A stretch of DNA of 64,000 nt from Poecilobothrus nobilitatus (GCA_947095535.1 OX352773.1:109623950-109687949); one strand, 5' to 3'; shown: positions 1 through 11,729, counted from the stretch's first letter. Notes: generated from the sequence alone by a model not told the origin. Numbers and translations: made by a program.

Positions 1-1330
1 CTATATCGCTTTTCGGTTCATTAACCCATTGCGGCCCGAGAGCATTTTAAAGCGTTTTGGTTTTTTCGTTGTTCTGCCTAAACGGTTTGAGCGATTGAGT
101 TGAAAATTTGCACAAATGTCCTTCTCATTTTTAGTGGTGTACCCAAGAAATTAAGTTGCCATATGTCACTCGGGTTAGGCCCAGCGGGCTTCCAAAAAAT
201 TTTTTGTTTCCGATTTATGTCCAATTTTGTATGGCGGTTTTATGGTCTAAAAAAATCCCTGAGACGAATTTTTGTAAAGTTCTGGTAACCCGTTTGGGTA
301 CGAGAGCCGAACGAAGTTCATTAAATTTTTTTGATGTCCTGCTTAAACGGTTTGACCAATTGATTTGAAAATTTGCAAAACTGTTGCTCTTTAGAAGAAA
401 AGCTTACTAGATTAATTTGGTTAGGATCCATTAACCCGTTTCGGCACCAGAGTTCAGTGAAATTTTTTAATTTACCTTAATGTCGCGCTTAAACGGTGTG
501 ACCAATTTAGTTGAAAATTTACAAAAGTGTAGTTCTTCACTCCAGAAGCTCACTCAATTGACTTGGTTACGATCCATTAACCCGTTTCGGCACCATGGCC
601 CAATGAAGTATTTTAATTTTTTTATTGTCGCGCTTAAAAGTTTTGACCAATTGAGTTGAAAAATTGTTACTCTTTAGCACAGAAACCTACTGAGTTGAAT
701 TGGTTACAATGCATTAACCCATTTCGGCACCAGGCCTCAATGATATTTTTTAATTACTTTGTTGTCGAGCTTAAAAGGTTTGATCAATTGAGTTGAAAAA
801 TTACAAAAGTGTAGCTCTTCACCACAGAAGCCCACTCAGTTGATTTGGTTACGATCCACTAACCTGTTTCGGCACCACGGCCCAATGAAGTTTCTTAATG
901 TTTTTCTTGTCGCGCTTAAACGGTTTGACCAACTGAGTTGAAAATTCACAAAAGCTCTAGCTCTTTACCACAGAAGCTTACTGAGTTGAATTTGTTACGA
1001 CGCATTAACTCATTTCAGCATCAAGCCTCAATGAAGTTTTTCATTTTTTTGTTGTCGTGCTTAAACGGTTTGACCAATTGAACATTGGCACAAGTACTGC
1101 AATGTACTTATCAATGCAATGTACAATATCAAGGCAGAAGCTCATTTAAGTTATTCTGCGGTGATACATTAACCCATTTGTACGATAGCCTTTCAAAAGA
1201 AAATTTTGTTTCTAATTTTTGTCTAATTTGGCAGGATGAATTTACGGTTCTAAATAAAGCCTGTGATAAATTTTTGTTAACGTTCGTTAGCCCATTTCTG
1301 CACGAAAACCTTTTAAAAATATTCTGCCCA
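1..1330 (+). repeat. ~146-bp tandem satellite array inside the Helitron-like element
   Basis: The landmark CGGCACC (or a close variant) recurs at 442, 588, 725, 870 and 1016, giving spacings of 146, 137, 145 and 146 bp. Degenerate units extend back to position 1 and forward to about 1330. Each unit carries 'TTAACCCGTTTCGGCACC' followed by a 'CGCTTAAACGGTTTGACCAA'-like segment. The short reading frames inside are by-products of the repeat, not genes. Confidence 0.85.
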
Positions 1331-2412
1331 ATGTTTGGTATAGTTATTATTATTAAAAAGATATTTCCAACACTCTTTACTTTTATCTACACTGTTTTTA
1401 ATATTCCATAAAAACCTTTCAATGCAAATTTCTAATATATAACAGTAATTAAAATAACCTTATTAAGTATTTTAAGAATACTGTGTTTAAGTCTTAACAA
1501 CATAACATTTTCGGCCGTTAAAAAACAGAAAAAATCTCCTACATACGACAGTCATCATGTCATCATCATTCAGAAATACATGTGCGGTCTAGCTTTATAG
1601 GATGCATGTGTATAACATATTTCCCATAAAATATCATTGAAATATGTACATATAGTATGTATAACGTGCGTATATTTAAAAATACTATATATCACATAGC
1701 ATTTAATCAAAAATGAGTACATACATATTTAAAGAACAGAAAACTTTACATTCTAATCCATGTACAATTTTTACACATATTTTTAGTCAATTAATTTGAA
1801 AACATAATTAGAAAAAGTAAACTTAAAAAAATTCTGGTAGATTTATAAAGGTAAAAAACAATCATGTATTTTTTATATTGAAAATATGTTAAACAGAACC
1901 TGAAATGTATGCATTTAAAAAGAAGTTTTTCAAAATTTGAAGAGCTGTCGATGCTGTAGGATGTGAGGGTACATAAAAAAGTTATTTTTCAACATTACTC
2001 TTTTAAAAGACCTATGCATAGTTAATATTTTATTGCTCCTTATTAAACAGTATATAAGGTTTGTAAACAGACGCAGGGATAGAGCGAACCTAATAGCAAA
2101 TTTTTCAAAATGTGCTTAAAAGGATAATTCACAAAAACATGAAGTGACATTACTTACGAAAAACAATGTATTACATTATGGTCTTTTATAATTGAAATGC
2201 GATTTTATGTTTCGATATTAACGAATATATTGTGAAAACTCATTTCGCCGTAATTGCGTACTCAATAGATTAGTGATTCCTTTAAAGATTTTTTGTAATA
2301 AAAATAGAATATTAACTACCAGCATCTGTAAATGCATAGTAATAAGTTAACTATAAATTAAATTAACGCAGAAATAAAAGTTAATAATTTTTATTTCATA
2401 AAACCAATAAAA

Positions 2413-2443
2413 TACTCCGGGCAACGCCGGGTACTCTGCTAGT
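2413..2443 (+). other. Helitron 3' terminus: GC hairpin followed by CTAGT
   Basis: A short GC-rich inverted repeat (CCGG, 6-nt loop, CCGG) at ~2417-2430 lies in otherwise very AT-rich DNA. It is followed by TACTCTG and CTAGT, and the next base is T. Helitrons end in a hairpin ~10 nt before CTRRT and insert between A and T, which fits this site. Confidence 0.65.
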
Positions 2444-4903
2444 TATTTTATAAACTTCAATTTTATAAAATAATAAAACTTACACACCAATTTAAACATC
2501 CACTTAATAGCAAAACAAATCATACGAATCGAACTTTCTTTATGCACTATTTTTCTTTTTATACTCTAGCAGGAAATTAATTACCAAAATCTTTAGAAAC
2601 TAAAAATTACAAAAATTTAAGGCAAAATAAATTGGAAAAACTAAAAAACCTTTTACTCAATATTAATGCAAATATGTGTTTTAAGAATTATTTGTTTTTT
2701 TCTTTTAAATTATCTTTTAATTTTAATACTTAATGAGTTTTACAATATTTTAAGCGATCTTTTATTTCATTTATTTTATTCACTTTTTTCTAATTTCGGT
2801 TTTTCGAATATTGATTTTTCCAACGACAACCCAAGGTGGTATACGTGGTGTTGTAATGCCCCCTATTTTACTGTTATACAGTTTTTTTTCAGATACTTTT
2901 GTTTGTTTTTTTTTTAAATTGAATGTGCTCGCAAATCGTAATTTCACGTATTTCACTTTAATGGTGGTGTTCTTTTTTTTAATTTAAAGTACTTCTATTC
3001 GCCCCCTTTTTTTTATTTAAGGTGCTCGGAATATCCGCTACTTCACTTCCAGATTCGTATATTCTGAATCATGTGGCTTGGGATATGGAAATACCGGTTG
3101 AGCCGATATTCCTAATTTTAAATAAGGCACTGTGAAAACAATAATGATAACTGCACTTACTTTACCATTTAATTAATGATTATTTAAATTCTAATAATTA
3201 ATTATTTGAATTATTTATATTCTAATTAATGGCTTCTGAACTTAATGGCTAGTTTCTTCTTACAAGCACAAATTGAAATTAACAAATTATCTTTTTCTAG
3301 AAAGTTCGATTTTAAGCGAGAGAGAATTCGTTAAGAAAATGGTGTTCGTCAAGAGTTCAAAGTGGTGTAGTATAACAGTTTGTATTATAACATGTTATAT
3401 CCATTACTGGCATTCTACACCGGCATTCAAAGCGACGACCACTTCTGGTTGTTTTATGCCCATTTCTCACAGTAATATAAAAGAAACATTTTTTTTAATT
3501 AATGTAAGCATCTTTTGTAAGAAATTCCAAAGAAGAATAAAGATTTGCAAAAAACTTACCGAACAAGAATTACGTGCATATTTTAGTGCGTTATTTATTA
3601 TAAAGAGTCATTAATTCCACTTTTGAGTGGCTTGAAAAGTTTTTCCAAAAGAATGCACACCCCATAGACCAAATAATTATATCAGCAAGACGCTTTATAA
3701 ATCTTACACAATTTATACAGTTCAATGAAGAATATAAGTTAATTAAAAGACTTTGTTTTTAATTTTTAGATTAATCCTATTTTATTAACAAAATAAGACT
3801 ATTTTTTAAAACAAATTATAGAAATATTAATATTAAAAATTTATCATTGGAATTACAATTTTTATTATTTTTACAATTTTAGTTATAATTTATTAAACTA
3901 AATTCCATGATCTAGATTCTTTATTATTTAGTTAAACTTCTTTCCCCAATTTCTTTATTTATTGACTTAATCATCAATATTTTGTTCAATAAGCAGAATT
4001 TCCAAAGTAAACCTTGAATATTTAATAATTGAAACTTCCTCTTACTGGACAAAACAAAGAAAATAAATAATTTATTTTTAAGTATTATTCTTAATTATTA
4101 TTAAGTACTAAATCAGTTTTATTCATTAATACAATACAAATTTTATAATATTTTTTGTTTACAAACATTAAAATATTTACAATTCTGTTTATAACCAGAA
4201 TTGTAAGTTAGCATTTCTTTTTAAAATTACATTAAACCTTATTTATTATAATATGCTTATTCGACAATTTTAGAACCAAATAATAATTAAATAATCAAAT
4301 AATAATAATCAAATAAAAATTCATTCAAGTTTCAGTTTATTAACAAATTTTATAGTATTTCAATTACTGTTTACAATATTTTGTTTATTTTATTTTATCA
4401 ATTAAATAAATTTTACAACTTATAGTATAATAATGCTTACTAAGCAGAAACAGTATAAAATATAAAAAAGAAATAATTTTAAGTTTTAATTTATTGATAA
4501 TTAACATATGATTTATTCAATGTACAGCATTATAAACATTGTAGCTGAAACAACTGTATGCATTGTTGAGAAACATCATTCGTTAATAAATTAATCAATA
4601 TAATTTGTTAGCTTATACAAGAAAAATAACAGTGGAACTCGACAATGCAGCAACTATCAATAAAATTTCCATGGAATTTCAACACTACTAGAAAAATGCA
4701 TACAATGCTAGAAACCTGTGTTTACTGAACACAACTTTTTAAAAGTATGACATAACCATATGATTTAGCATTTATTAATTTACGGTCTACTAAATAATTT
4801 TTGTAGACTATTTAATGTAAAATATTTAATGAAATGAGTAAATTTTTAGATTTAATAATTTGAGTAATTTTAAATTTGAGTAATCACTTAAATATCTACT
4901 TAC
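2444..4903. other. AT-rich DNA without a recognised gene
   Basis: About 2.5 kb of A/T-rich sequence with homopolymer runs. Short reading frames at 2666-2917 and 3273-3614 show no recognisable domain and have the composition of chance frames. Because it lies 3' of the receptor exon on the minus strand, it could be intron of that gene, but I see no second exon here. Confidence 0.5.
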
Positions 4904-5097
4904 CTCACCAGAACGGCGATTAGAAGCATTTTGGAAAAATAATCCAGCAATTAGGGCTGCAATATTGGCAGTATAAGATGCAATAAAAATGACAGAAAAT
5001 CCACCCCAAACATTTATTAAAAATTTATTAGGCCAAGATTTCGGTGCTTTGAAAGCCACTAAATGTCCACACAATAAGCCCCACATTACCCAAAGCG
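4904..5097 (-). CDS. Ionotropic glutamate receptor exon (pore loop to M3), likely NMDA-type
   Basis: A 194-bp exon of a ligand-gated cation channel at the neuronal membrane. The minus strand has an acceptor (pyrimidine-rich tract, TATAG at 5098-5102) and a donor (GAG|GTAAGT, GT at 4903-4902). The translation begins with the pore-loop residues LWVMWGLL and continues into the third membrane helix, which carries SYTANIAAL, the invariant M3 gating motif of ionotropic glutamate receptors. The 'KAPKSWPNKF' linker and 'IAALIAGLFF' suggest an NMDA-type subunit, but other classes are not excluded. The exon starts with two bases completing a codon from the previous exon. No flanking exons are recognised, so its introns must be longer than the visible flanks or run out of the window. 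This is the only confident host gene segment here. Confidence 0.8.
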
Positions 5098-6194
5098 CTA
5101 TAAATAAAAAAAAAAATATTTAAATTAAAATATGATACAAATTATTAACCATTAATAAAAAATATCAAAATAAATCTTAAAAATCCAAAAAAGGATCATG
5201 TTTTCAGAGTTCTTACCAACGTACATAAGATAAATATACACGGTGAATGAAATATTGAAATATTTCTTAAATTAAGTCTAAATTAAGTTCAAATTGATAC
5301 TAAATTAAACTAGAAATACAAATTAGGAGACAGTTTGAATTAAACCAAGAAAGTTAAACTAAATATTATCACGAGTTAAACTAAACATTAATATAGTTTT
5401 TCTTAGAAAAAAAAAACTACATACCTAAATATTAAAAAAATAAAAATCTTAACAATTAATTTTATATCTTAAAGTAAATCAAAAATTGAAGAAAAAAGGT
5501 ATTGGTTACATTATAATGTACGAAGTCAGAAATATCAAAACACATTGCTTTCTGCAATTAATTGCAAAAATATGTGATGTTTGCGCTCAAATTCAAATGT
5601 AAGAGTAATATAAAAAGTTTTGTTTTCGCTTATTCTTATCAGATTTGCTTTTCGCCCATGTAATTATGTTAAATTGTGTTTTAGATGTTGTGTTGTGTTG
5701 CTGAATATTATCCGTTCTAATTATTTAACCTCGATAGTAAAAATTTATTTTTTTTATAATAGGTAATCCTTTACCTCAAATGAAATTATCTTGAACTAAC
5801 ACAGAATCTATAATTACTCATATTATTGATTTACATTATATAAAATTTTAACCCCTATAAAGGGAACTGTTAATTATCAGTACTACTCCAAGCGGTGTAC
5901 CTGGACAACGTGATCTGCCGTCCTAAAATTCTTAAATATTTTTCGATTATTATAGATGTACATTCAAGCCAAGGAGTGAAAGAAAACCATGCCGAGATCT
6001 GCATGGTACCAGCTGTATAAAGGTGGTATTGCTAACGGTTTCCTTCGGGACGAAACGCCACCACATTGCCATTCATTTATGAGAGCATATGTATGGGAGC
6101 TCTGAACATGTCGACCGTTATTTCTCGCCATACTCGTGTGATCAAAAATGAAAAAATCAAATAAAACTAAAAATAAAAATAGCACAAACTCGTG
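5098..6194. other. Non-coding flank; small more GC-rich patch at ~5940-6140
   Basis: 5098-5940 is AT-rich and featureless. From ~5940 to ~6140 base composition becomes noticeably more GC-rich, abutting the LINE A copy that follows. A 73-codon minus-strand frame covers the patch but I recognise no domain. It could be an older transposon fragment, a LINE 5' region or a host exon remnant. Confidence 0.35.
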
Positions 6195-7285
6195 CAGTTC
6201 TTTAAGCTCTTAAAAATTTGGATACAAAAAAGGCCGCCGGTGCGGTTCGCATTACTGCCACAGTTTTAAAAAATACTTTTCTACTATTGCGCAACCATCA
6301 CGCAATCTCTTCCAATTATCCCTCTCTTCGGCTAGATATCCTACCCAGTGAAAAACAGCACACAAACATCCTATCCCCAAAAAGGGAGTAAAAAGTGATC
6401 CTTCAAACTACCGCCCTATTGCTATCACTTCGGTCCTCTCCAAAATAATGTAAAATTTAATAAGTAGAAAGCTTTTGAAATATCTACATAACAAAGGATT
6501 GATTCATGATCGTCAATATGGGTTCCGAACCCATCGATCAACAGGTGATCTCATGACATGCCTCTGTGAAAGACTCAACATCAGCCTCCATTATACAGAG
6601 AGTCCGATGTTGTCGCTTTGGATATTTCTAAAGCTTTTGAAAGAGTTTGGTTTAATTTGCTTTAATTGCTAAATGCACAGCAATGGGCCTCGGTGCTGTA
6701 TTTGTAAAATAGATTGCAGATTTTCTTTCGAATCAATTGAAAATTAATGCTAATGTCCCTCAAGGATCTGTTCTCTCTCCGACACTTTTCTTAATATTTA
6801 TAAACGATCTTTTAATTATAACCTCCAATCCAATCCATAGTTTTGCAGACGACAGTACGCTCGTTGCTGCTTATGAAGACAACGACAGTAAATATCCTGC
6901 TTCGCTTGAGCTAAGTCTCGACTTGTAGGATAAATTCGTTTGTAGTACGAACATCGCGAATGTGGAACCATCTTCCACCTCATATGTTCCCCAGAATTGG
7001 TGATGATTACATTTACAATGTGCAAAGATTCAAAGTGAATATTAACAACTTTGTTCATAATATGTCTGCCAATTTGAAATCTATTTTCATTCCTTAACTA
7101 AACTTCCTATGACGAGGCAGTACAGTAGTACTAAAGGTTGTATAACCTATTGTTTGGTCAAAAAATTGAGGTGGTGTTTAGTGGGTTAAAGTCCCACACG
7201 CTCATAGAGGAATCGTGCTCGTTTTCACTCCTCTATAGTGACTTTCGATGATTCCCACCTACCCTCGCAAAAAAAAAAAAAAAAA
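6195..7285 (+). pseudogene. LINE family A, copy 1: truncated, internally deleted reverse transcriptase
   Basis: Non-LTR retrotransposon fragment. In shifting frames it shows the RT fingers motif (DTKKAAGA near 6222), SNYRPIAITSVLSKI (~6400-6447), YGFRTHRSTGDL (~6517), VPQGSVLSPTLFLIFINDLL (~6751) and the catalytic SFADDSTLV at ~6839-6865. It then jumps directly to the C-terminal NSFVVRTSRMWNHLPPHMFP (from ~6929), so roughly 200 codons present in the copy at 44 kb are missing. A 3' UTR shared with that copy ends in a 17-A tail at 7269-7285. Stops and frameshifts make it inactive. The 5' end is truncated near 6195. Confidence 0.85.
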
Positions 7286-7985
7286 TCATCATCTGACGAT
7301 GAGTTACTTGCCTCCATCCAGGACACAATTATTGGTACCAGCAGCATATAAGCCAGGAGTCAGTCGGGTTAAGGAAAAATTTGCTTAACACCTATTGGTG
7401 GAGGAATTACCAGCCATAGTGCTCCAAAACCATTAGCATCTAAGGAAGGGAAGGGAAGGGAAGTACTAAGAGCATTACCTCTACTACATGAAGAAAATTA
7501 AGAGAGGCCTCGTATCCGCTTACGTGAAACAATACCAGAAGACTAAATTCATATGATAGCCCAGAATGAAGCCCTTTGTTGTTCCTCACGAAAGGGATCT
7601 TGAGAATAAAAAGCGTATAACTAGGTTGCGCGAGTTATGTATAAGTATATAACTATGTAAAAAAAAAAATATATATATATATATACATTATTTAACCAAA
7701 ACAAAAAAAATAATAATATGTAATATTAATATATATATGGAATTTTAATTATACAAAATTTTGTAACTTTGTATTTACTGTAATTTTGAATGAAATAAAA
7801 AATTAAAAAAGTTAGTCTTGGAATAACTTGCTATATAACAATCTGCTGTATTTTTGTATTAAGAAATAAAGTAAGAAATAAAGATAAAATAAAAAAGGGT
7901 GTTCCTGTGTTTTTTATATATTTAAAAAAAAATAATAAAATATTAATAAGAAATTTCTATTGAACAAGAGTTACAATATTTACAA
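7286..7985. other. Unassigned DNA between LINE A and the gag relic
   Basis: 7286-7610 is of more balanced composition than its surroundings and in one frame reads as a broken coding-like stretch (SSSDDELLASIQDTIIG, then interrupted). I cannot assign it to a family. 7611-7985 is very AT-rich with TA microsatellites and could include the 5' LTR or leader of the following LTR element, but I cannot identify a matching 3' LTR. Confidence 0.35.
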
Positions 7986-8960
7986 CTATTCAAAGGAGAA
8001 AAAGGGACTTTGCCGAGTTTTATCGATGTAGTGGACATCATTTTGGAGAACCATCCAAATCAAACGGCATTGGTGCTTCAAGTGGTGTTATCAAGAAAAA
8101 TAGAAGGAACAGCAAAAGTGGACATAATTTTACAGAACCATCCAAATGAAACGGCGTTGGTGTTTCAGTTGGTGTTATCAAGAAAAATAGAAGGCACAGC
8201 AAAAAATTTATTAACTGCAAGCCCTCCAAGTGATTGGAATGATTGCAAAAGTAAACTGAAGCAACATTAAAAATCTTCTAAAGATCAAATGACGTTAACC
8301 AGACAAATCAACTCATTAAAAATAAGTAGAAATTTTGATTTAGATAATAAAATAAGATATTGTGTAGAAGATATAATAGAATTTGTCGCTTTTAATGAAA
8401 ATAGTCAGACTAAGAAAGATATATTTTGGGGAATGTTAGTGCAAAGAATTAAAAAATTAGTGTCAGGATCTTTAGCATTTGCTATAATGAATAAGTATAA
8501 TCTAACAAAATTAGGCAAATTGTTAACAATTTCATAGGTCTGGATAATAGTAATTTAAATTTAGCGTATAAAAAAAACAACAGCAATTTAAATAAAAATA
8601 ATAATAAAAGTTTCAGCAATAAAAACGACCATAACAATAGTAATTTTAATTGTTATAGAAAATATAATAACTATAATGACCAATATAGAAAAAACAATAA
8701 TTTAAATAGGTTTGATAATAATAATTACTATAACTACAATAATAATAATAATTATAACAATAACTTCAATCAAAGATCAGTACAAAGTAGGTCTAACCAA
8801 AGGTCAGGAAATTCTAGAAATAACTCAGGCCAATATCGCTATAAACAGAGTTCTTTTAGGCAAAGAAAGGCAGAACCTATGGAAGTTGAGTATAGTCAAA
8901 AGAATAACATAACATCTAATAATCACAACGAAGTTAATAATTCCGAGTTTTTTATGAACT
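7986..8960 (+). pseudogene. Errantivirus-type gag relic
   Basis: Capsid-like domain (~8115-8535) with an internal stop at ~8268 and a frame change near 8535. It is followed by a low-complexity, Asn-rich and then Arg/Gln-rich tail whose end reads RQRKAEPMEVEYSQ (~8860-8900), typical of errantivirus Gag C-termini that lack CCHC zinc knuckles. The stop near 8960 is followed directly by the protease region. The N-terminal part carries an 87-bp duplication (separate entry). Family membership is inferred from domain order and the PMEVEY-type tail. Confidence 0.7.
8031..8204 (+). repeat. 87-bp in-frame tandem duplication within gag
   Basis: Two adjacent copies begin with GTGGACAT at 8031 and 8118. 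The 87-bp period equals 29 codons. Both encode a DIILxNHPNxTALV-like peptide and differ at about ten positions, so the duplication is old but the frame was kept. Confidence 0.85.
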
Positions 8961-8974
8961 AGCCTCTGATGATC

Positions 8975-10011
8975 TACCAATGGTAAAATTAACTATAGAT
9001 AATATAAATTTTCTAGCCCTTGTTGATACAGGAGCTACATTTAGTATTATAGAATAAAGATAATAAAGTGACAGGTTTTAAAAAGTAAAAATTATACCAT
9101 TACAGTTCTCTACAATAAACGGAAAAAACACTAAATACACTAGAAACACTAGAATTTTTGTTGACTACAGAAGGCTAAATGTGGTTACAGTGGATAACAA
9201 ATTTCCCCTACCTAATATTGATTCAATATTAGACAAATTAGGTAGATCCCAATATTTTACAACCATAGACTTGGTGAAAGGGTACCACCAAATAGAAATT
9301 AACGAAGAAGACTAGAAAAAACTGCATTTGTAACACCCCACGGTTTGTACGAATTTAATAGAATACCTTTCGGCTTAAAAAATGCCCCAGCCACATTTCA
9401 AAAGATGATGAATGAAATTCTGAGTGATCATATTAATAAAATATGTGTTGTTTATCTATATGATATTCTCATATTCAGCACTAGCTTAAAGGACCACATA
9501 AAAGCAATAACAACTATATTTAAAATTTTAGAAGAAAAGCAATTGAAAATATATACAAATAGACAAATGTAATTTTTTGGAAAAAGAAACCGAATTCTTA
9601 GGTTATATTTTGACTGAAAACGGTTTGATTTAAATCAAATCTGAATAAAATCGAAGCTATAAAAACTGTAGAGTTACCTAGAACAGAAAAACAGATAAAA
9701 AGTTTTTTAGGATTGACCGGATATTATCGTAAGTTTGTTAGAGATTTCGCTAAAGTAGCTCAATTAATTACGAAATATCTAAAAGAGAATACTAAAATTA
9801 ATAACAAAGATCCGAACTATATAGCTGCTTTTAAAAAACTGAAGAACCTTATAATTTCGCATCCTATTCTAAGATATCCCAATTTTGATAAGTCTTTTAC
9901 TGTAACAACAGATGCTTCCAACTACGCTATAGGAGCCGTTCTTTCACAAGAAGGTCACCCTGTATGCTTCATATCTCCAACTCTTAACAACCATGAGAAA
10001 AATTATTCGAA
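8975..10011 (+). pseudogene. Gypsy pol relic: aspartic protease, reverse transcriptase, RNase H start
   Basis: The protease active site LVDTGATFS is at ~9019-9045 (DTG at 9025-9033), with a stop soon after. RT follows in two frames: [36 protein letters not shown], then after a stop/frameshift near 9312 TAFVTPHGLYEFNRIPFG and LKNAPATFQKMMN. The catalytic box at 9453-9464 reads YLYD instead of YLDD, so one metal-binding aspartate is lost. Thumb/connection (FLGLTGYYRKFVRDFA) and RNase H start (TTDASNYAIGAVLSQEG) follow after a frameshift near 9570-9710. A short deletion at ~10,000-10,015 removes the central RNase H segment. Confidence 0.9.
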
Positions 10012-10793
10012 AGAAATTTAAAATTTATACAGATCATCAACCTATAAAGTTCTTACATGCCAAATATAAAGGAAAAGACTTATCTCCTAGACACCAAAAA
10101 TGGATACTTAAACTAGGTGAGTATCAATTTGATATCGAATATATAAAGGGAAGGAAAAATAAATTTGAAGATTTTCTTAGCAGACTAGAACCCAATGAAA
10201 ATATTAAACCGGAAGAAAAAAATAGGGAAACAGTTATGGCAACTGAAAGTGAATCTAATTCTAACATAATATTTAACATTGAAAATGAAAATGAGAGTAT
10301 TACAATGGTAACAATCCATTCCGCTGAAGAAGAACTTCTATATCAAATACCAATTATAGAGGAAATTGTTAATAAATATAAAACACAATTAATAATAACA
10401 AATAATAAAATTGTAGAAAAAGAAATTATTTCTGGAAGAACCATCCCATATATAGCAGAATATGACTTTAACAGACTAACAGAAATATTTAGGAAAATAC
10501 CACAAAAAGGCAAAGTAGACACATTTTCAGAAATTTCTGACCATAAATATAACATAGTTCAAGAAAAATTAATAGAAATATTCTCAAATAACAATCAATT
10601 GAAATTTATAAAATGTTATTATCGAGCTAAAGAAGTTAGAACTGAAGTAGAAGCTGTGAAACAAATTTCTTTATATCATACAAAAGAAATCTGTCACTCA
10701 GATATTCAGGAAACTTACAATCAAATAAAAAGTAAAATTTATTTTCCAAAGTTATTAGAATTAGTTCAAAATGTTATTAATCAGTGTCATTAA
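10012..10793 (+). pseudogene. Gypsy pol relic: RNase H C-terminal part, linker, integrase zinc domain start
   Basis: A 260-codon open stretch. It begins with KIYTDHQPIKFLHAKYK (end of the RNase H fold) and LSPRHQKWILKLGEYQFDIE, then FLSRLEP, the usual RNase H exit. A ~130-residue acidic/Asn-rich linker leads to the integrase HHCC region (HTKEICHSDIQETYNQIKSK ... INQCH), which stops after the first cysteine pair element at 10,793. The frame is unusually long for this decayed element. Confidence 0.85.
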
Positions 10794-11225
10794 TCAAATT
10801 AATTGTTATTATTTATTATTATTTATCAAATATAGCGAAAATGCTACAAATATTAATGACATAATACATGTAGGTGTATTTGTTTAATAAAGATTAAATC
10901 CAAGGTGTTTCTTTTAATATTTTAAGATTGAAGTTTTATTCCAATAAATGTTACAATTTTTATTTTATGTTTAAATTCTTTTAGATATATGATTTTTTTC
11001 CAAATAAGATCTTTTAACAATAATTAATTCAAATTTTATTTTAACTTTAATCTTAATTACAGTAAATCGTAATATTAAAAAGGTTTTTTTTTTACAGGCA
11101 AAATCTAATTATTACTCTATTCATCGACAGTTATAGCAAGAGTGCTCTTTTTTTTATTCATTCAATTCAAATGTGCATGTCATCTGTTTACGACATCTGT
11201 TTAATCAAAATGGCAAGACTACAGT
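10794..11225. other. AT-rich segment interrupting the integrase
   Basis: The integrase zinc domain breaks at 10,793 and catalytic-core sequence resumes at ~11,230. The ~430 bp between have no coding resemblance to integrase and are very AT-rich. This may be an inserted non-coding element that replaced part of the gene; I see no clear terminal repeats. Confidence 0.45.
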
Positions 11226-11560
11226 GACCAGCGAGCTAAATTTCTACATACATATAGACACATACATAATTATGAAGACTAATTTTTTAACAGTCATAGA
11301 TAAATTCTCCAAATTCGGAGCAGCTTACTTTTTAACGGACAAAAATCACTTAACTTTAATAGAACAATTAGAAGATCACTTTACCAAATTAGGAAAACCA
11401 AGAAAAATAGCAGCAATTCAAAACTATACAAATAAAACAATTTCTGCAAAATGAAGAAATTACTCTACATCTTACAAAACCTAATAATCATACAGGAAAT
11501 AGTGATATAGAAAGATTCCACAACTCAATAGCTGAATTTTAATTTTAAATAGACAGATAG
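11226..11560 (+). pseudogene. Gypsy integrase catalytic core relic
   Basis: Reads HIDTYII then FLTVIDKFSKFGAAYFLTDK, the first catalytic aspartate region of retroviral-type integrases, and LIEQLEDHFTKLGKPRKI. The second catalytic block is damaged (AAIQNYTN where ADNxxFTN is expected) so that Asp is missing. The third block survives as HLTKPNNHTGNSDIERFHNS with its Glu at ~11,508, in a different frame. The rest of the C-terminal domain is deleted. Confidence 0.8.
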
Positions 11561-11614
11561 ATTAATTTTAAATAGTTTAGAATTTTAAATAGATAGTGAA
11601 ATAATTAACATTCA

Positions 11615-11729
11615 GGCCAAAATTAAATTTATTATTCCATCAACTATCCATAGAAAAACACGAGGTTTAATAAATGTAGTAGGAACTGCAAGCAAGTGGT
11701 TATTTGGAACTATGAATAATGATGACCGC
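11615..11729 (+). pseudogene. Errantivirus env-like (F-protein type) fragment, cleavage/fusion-peptide region
   Basis: A short stretch with a basic furin-like site (R-K-T-R at 11,652-11,663) followed by GLINVVGTASKWLFGTM, which matches the conserved post-cleavage segment of baculovirus-F-like envelope proteins in errantiviruses. Everything upstream of the site is deleted (it lies only ~70 bp after the integrase relic), and the frame ends where the Helentron-like repeat begins. Non-functional. Confidence 0.75.

Larger units (their letters stand above)
1..2443 (+). mobile_element. Helitron-like element, 3' portion (runs off the left edge)
   Basis: Non-coding element with no transposase visible in the window. 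It consists of a ~146-bp tandem array (1 to ~1330), an AT-rich middle, a block around 1900-2130 and an AT-rich tail that ends in a GC-rich hairpin plus CTAGT at 2439-2443. The 1900-2130 block, which includes a GTAAACAGACG stretch near 2060, is recognisably related to ~23,900-24,130, so the same family occurs twice. Hairpin plus CTRRT and lack of terminal inverted repeats are the known hallmarks of Helitron 3' ends. The family assignment is inference because no Rep/helicase gene is visible. Confidence 0.6.

Noticed and set aside
1..1330. CRISPR-like array
   Set aside because: Units are contiguous satellite repeats of ~146 bp with no unique spacers, in eukaryotic DNA.
5200..5260. Possible further receptor exon ending at a GTAAGA donor near 5214 (minus strand)
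   Set aside because: The preceding translation does not match M1 or the S1 domain of glutamate receptors and no acceptor is evident.
5964..6185. Minus-strand 73-codon frame as a host exon
   Set aside because: No recognisable domain and no convincing splice pair; composition alone is not enough.
7611..7985. 5' LTR of the errantivirus-like element
   Set aside because: No matching copy was found downstream of env at 13,560-13,825, so an LTR pair cannot be supported.
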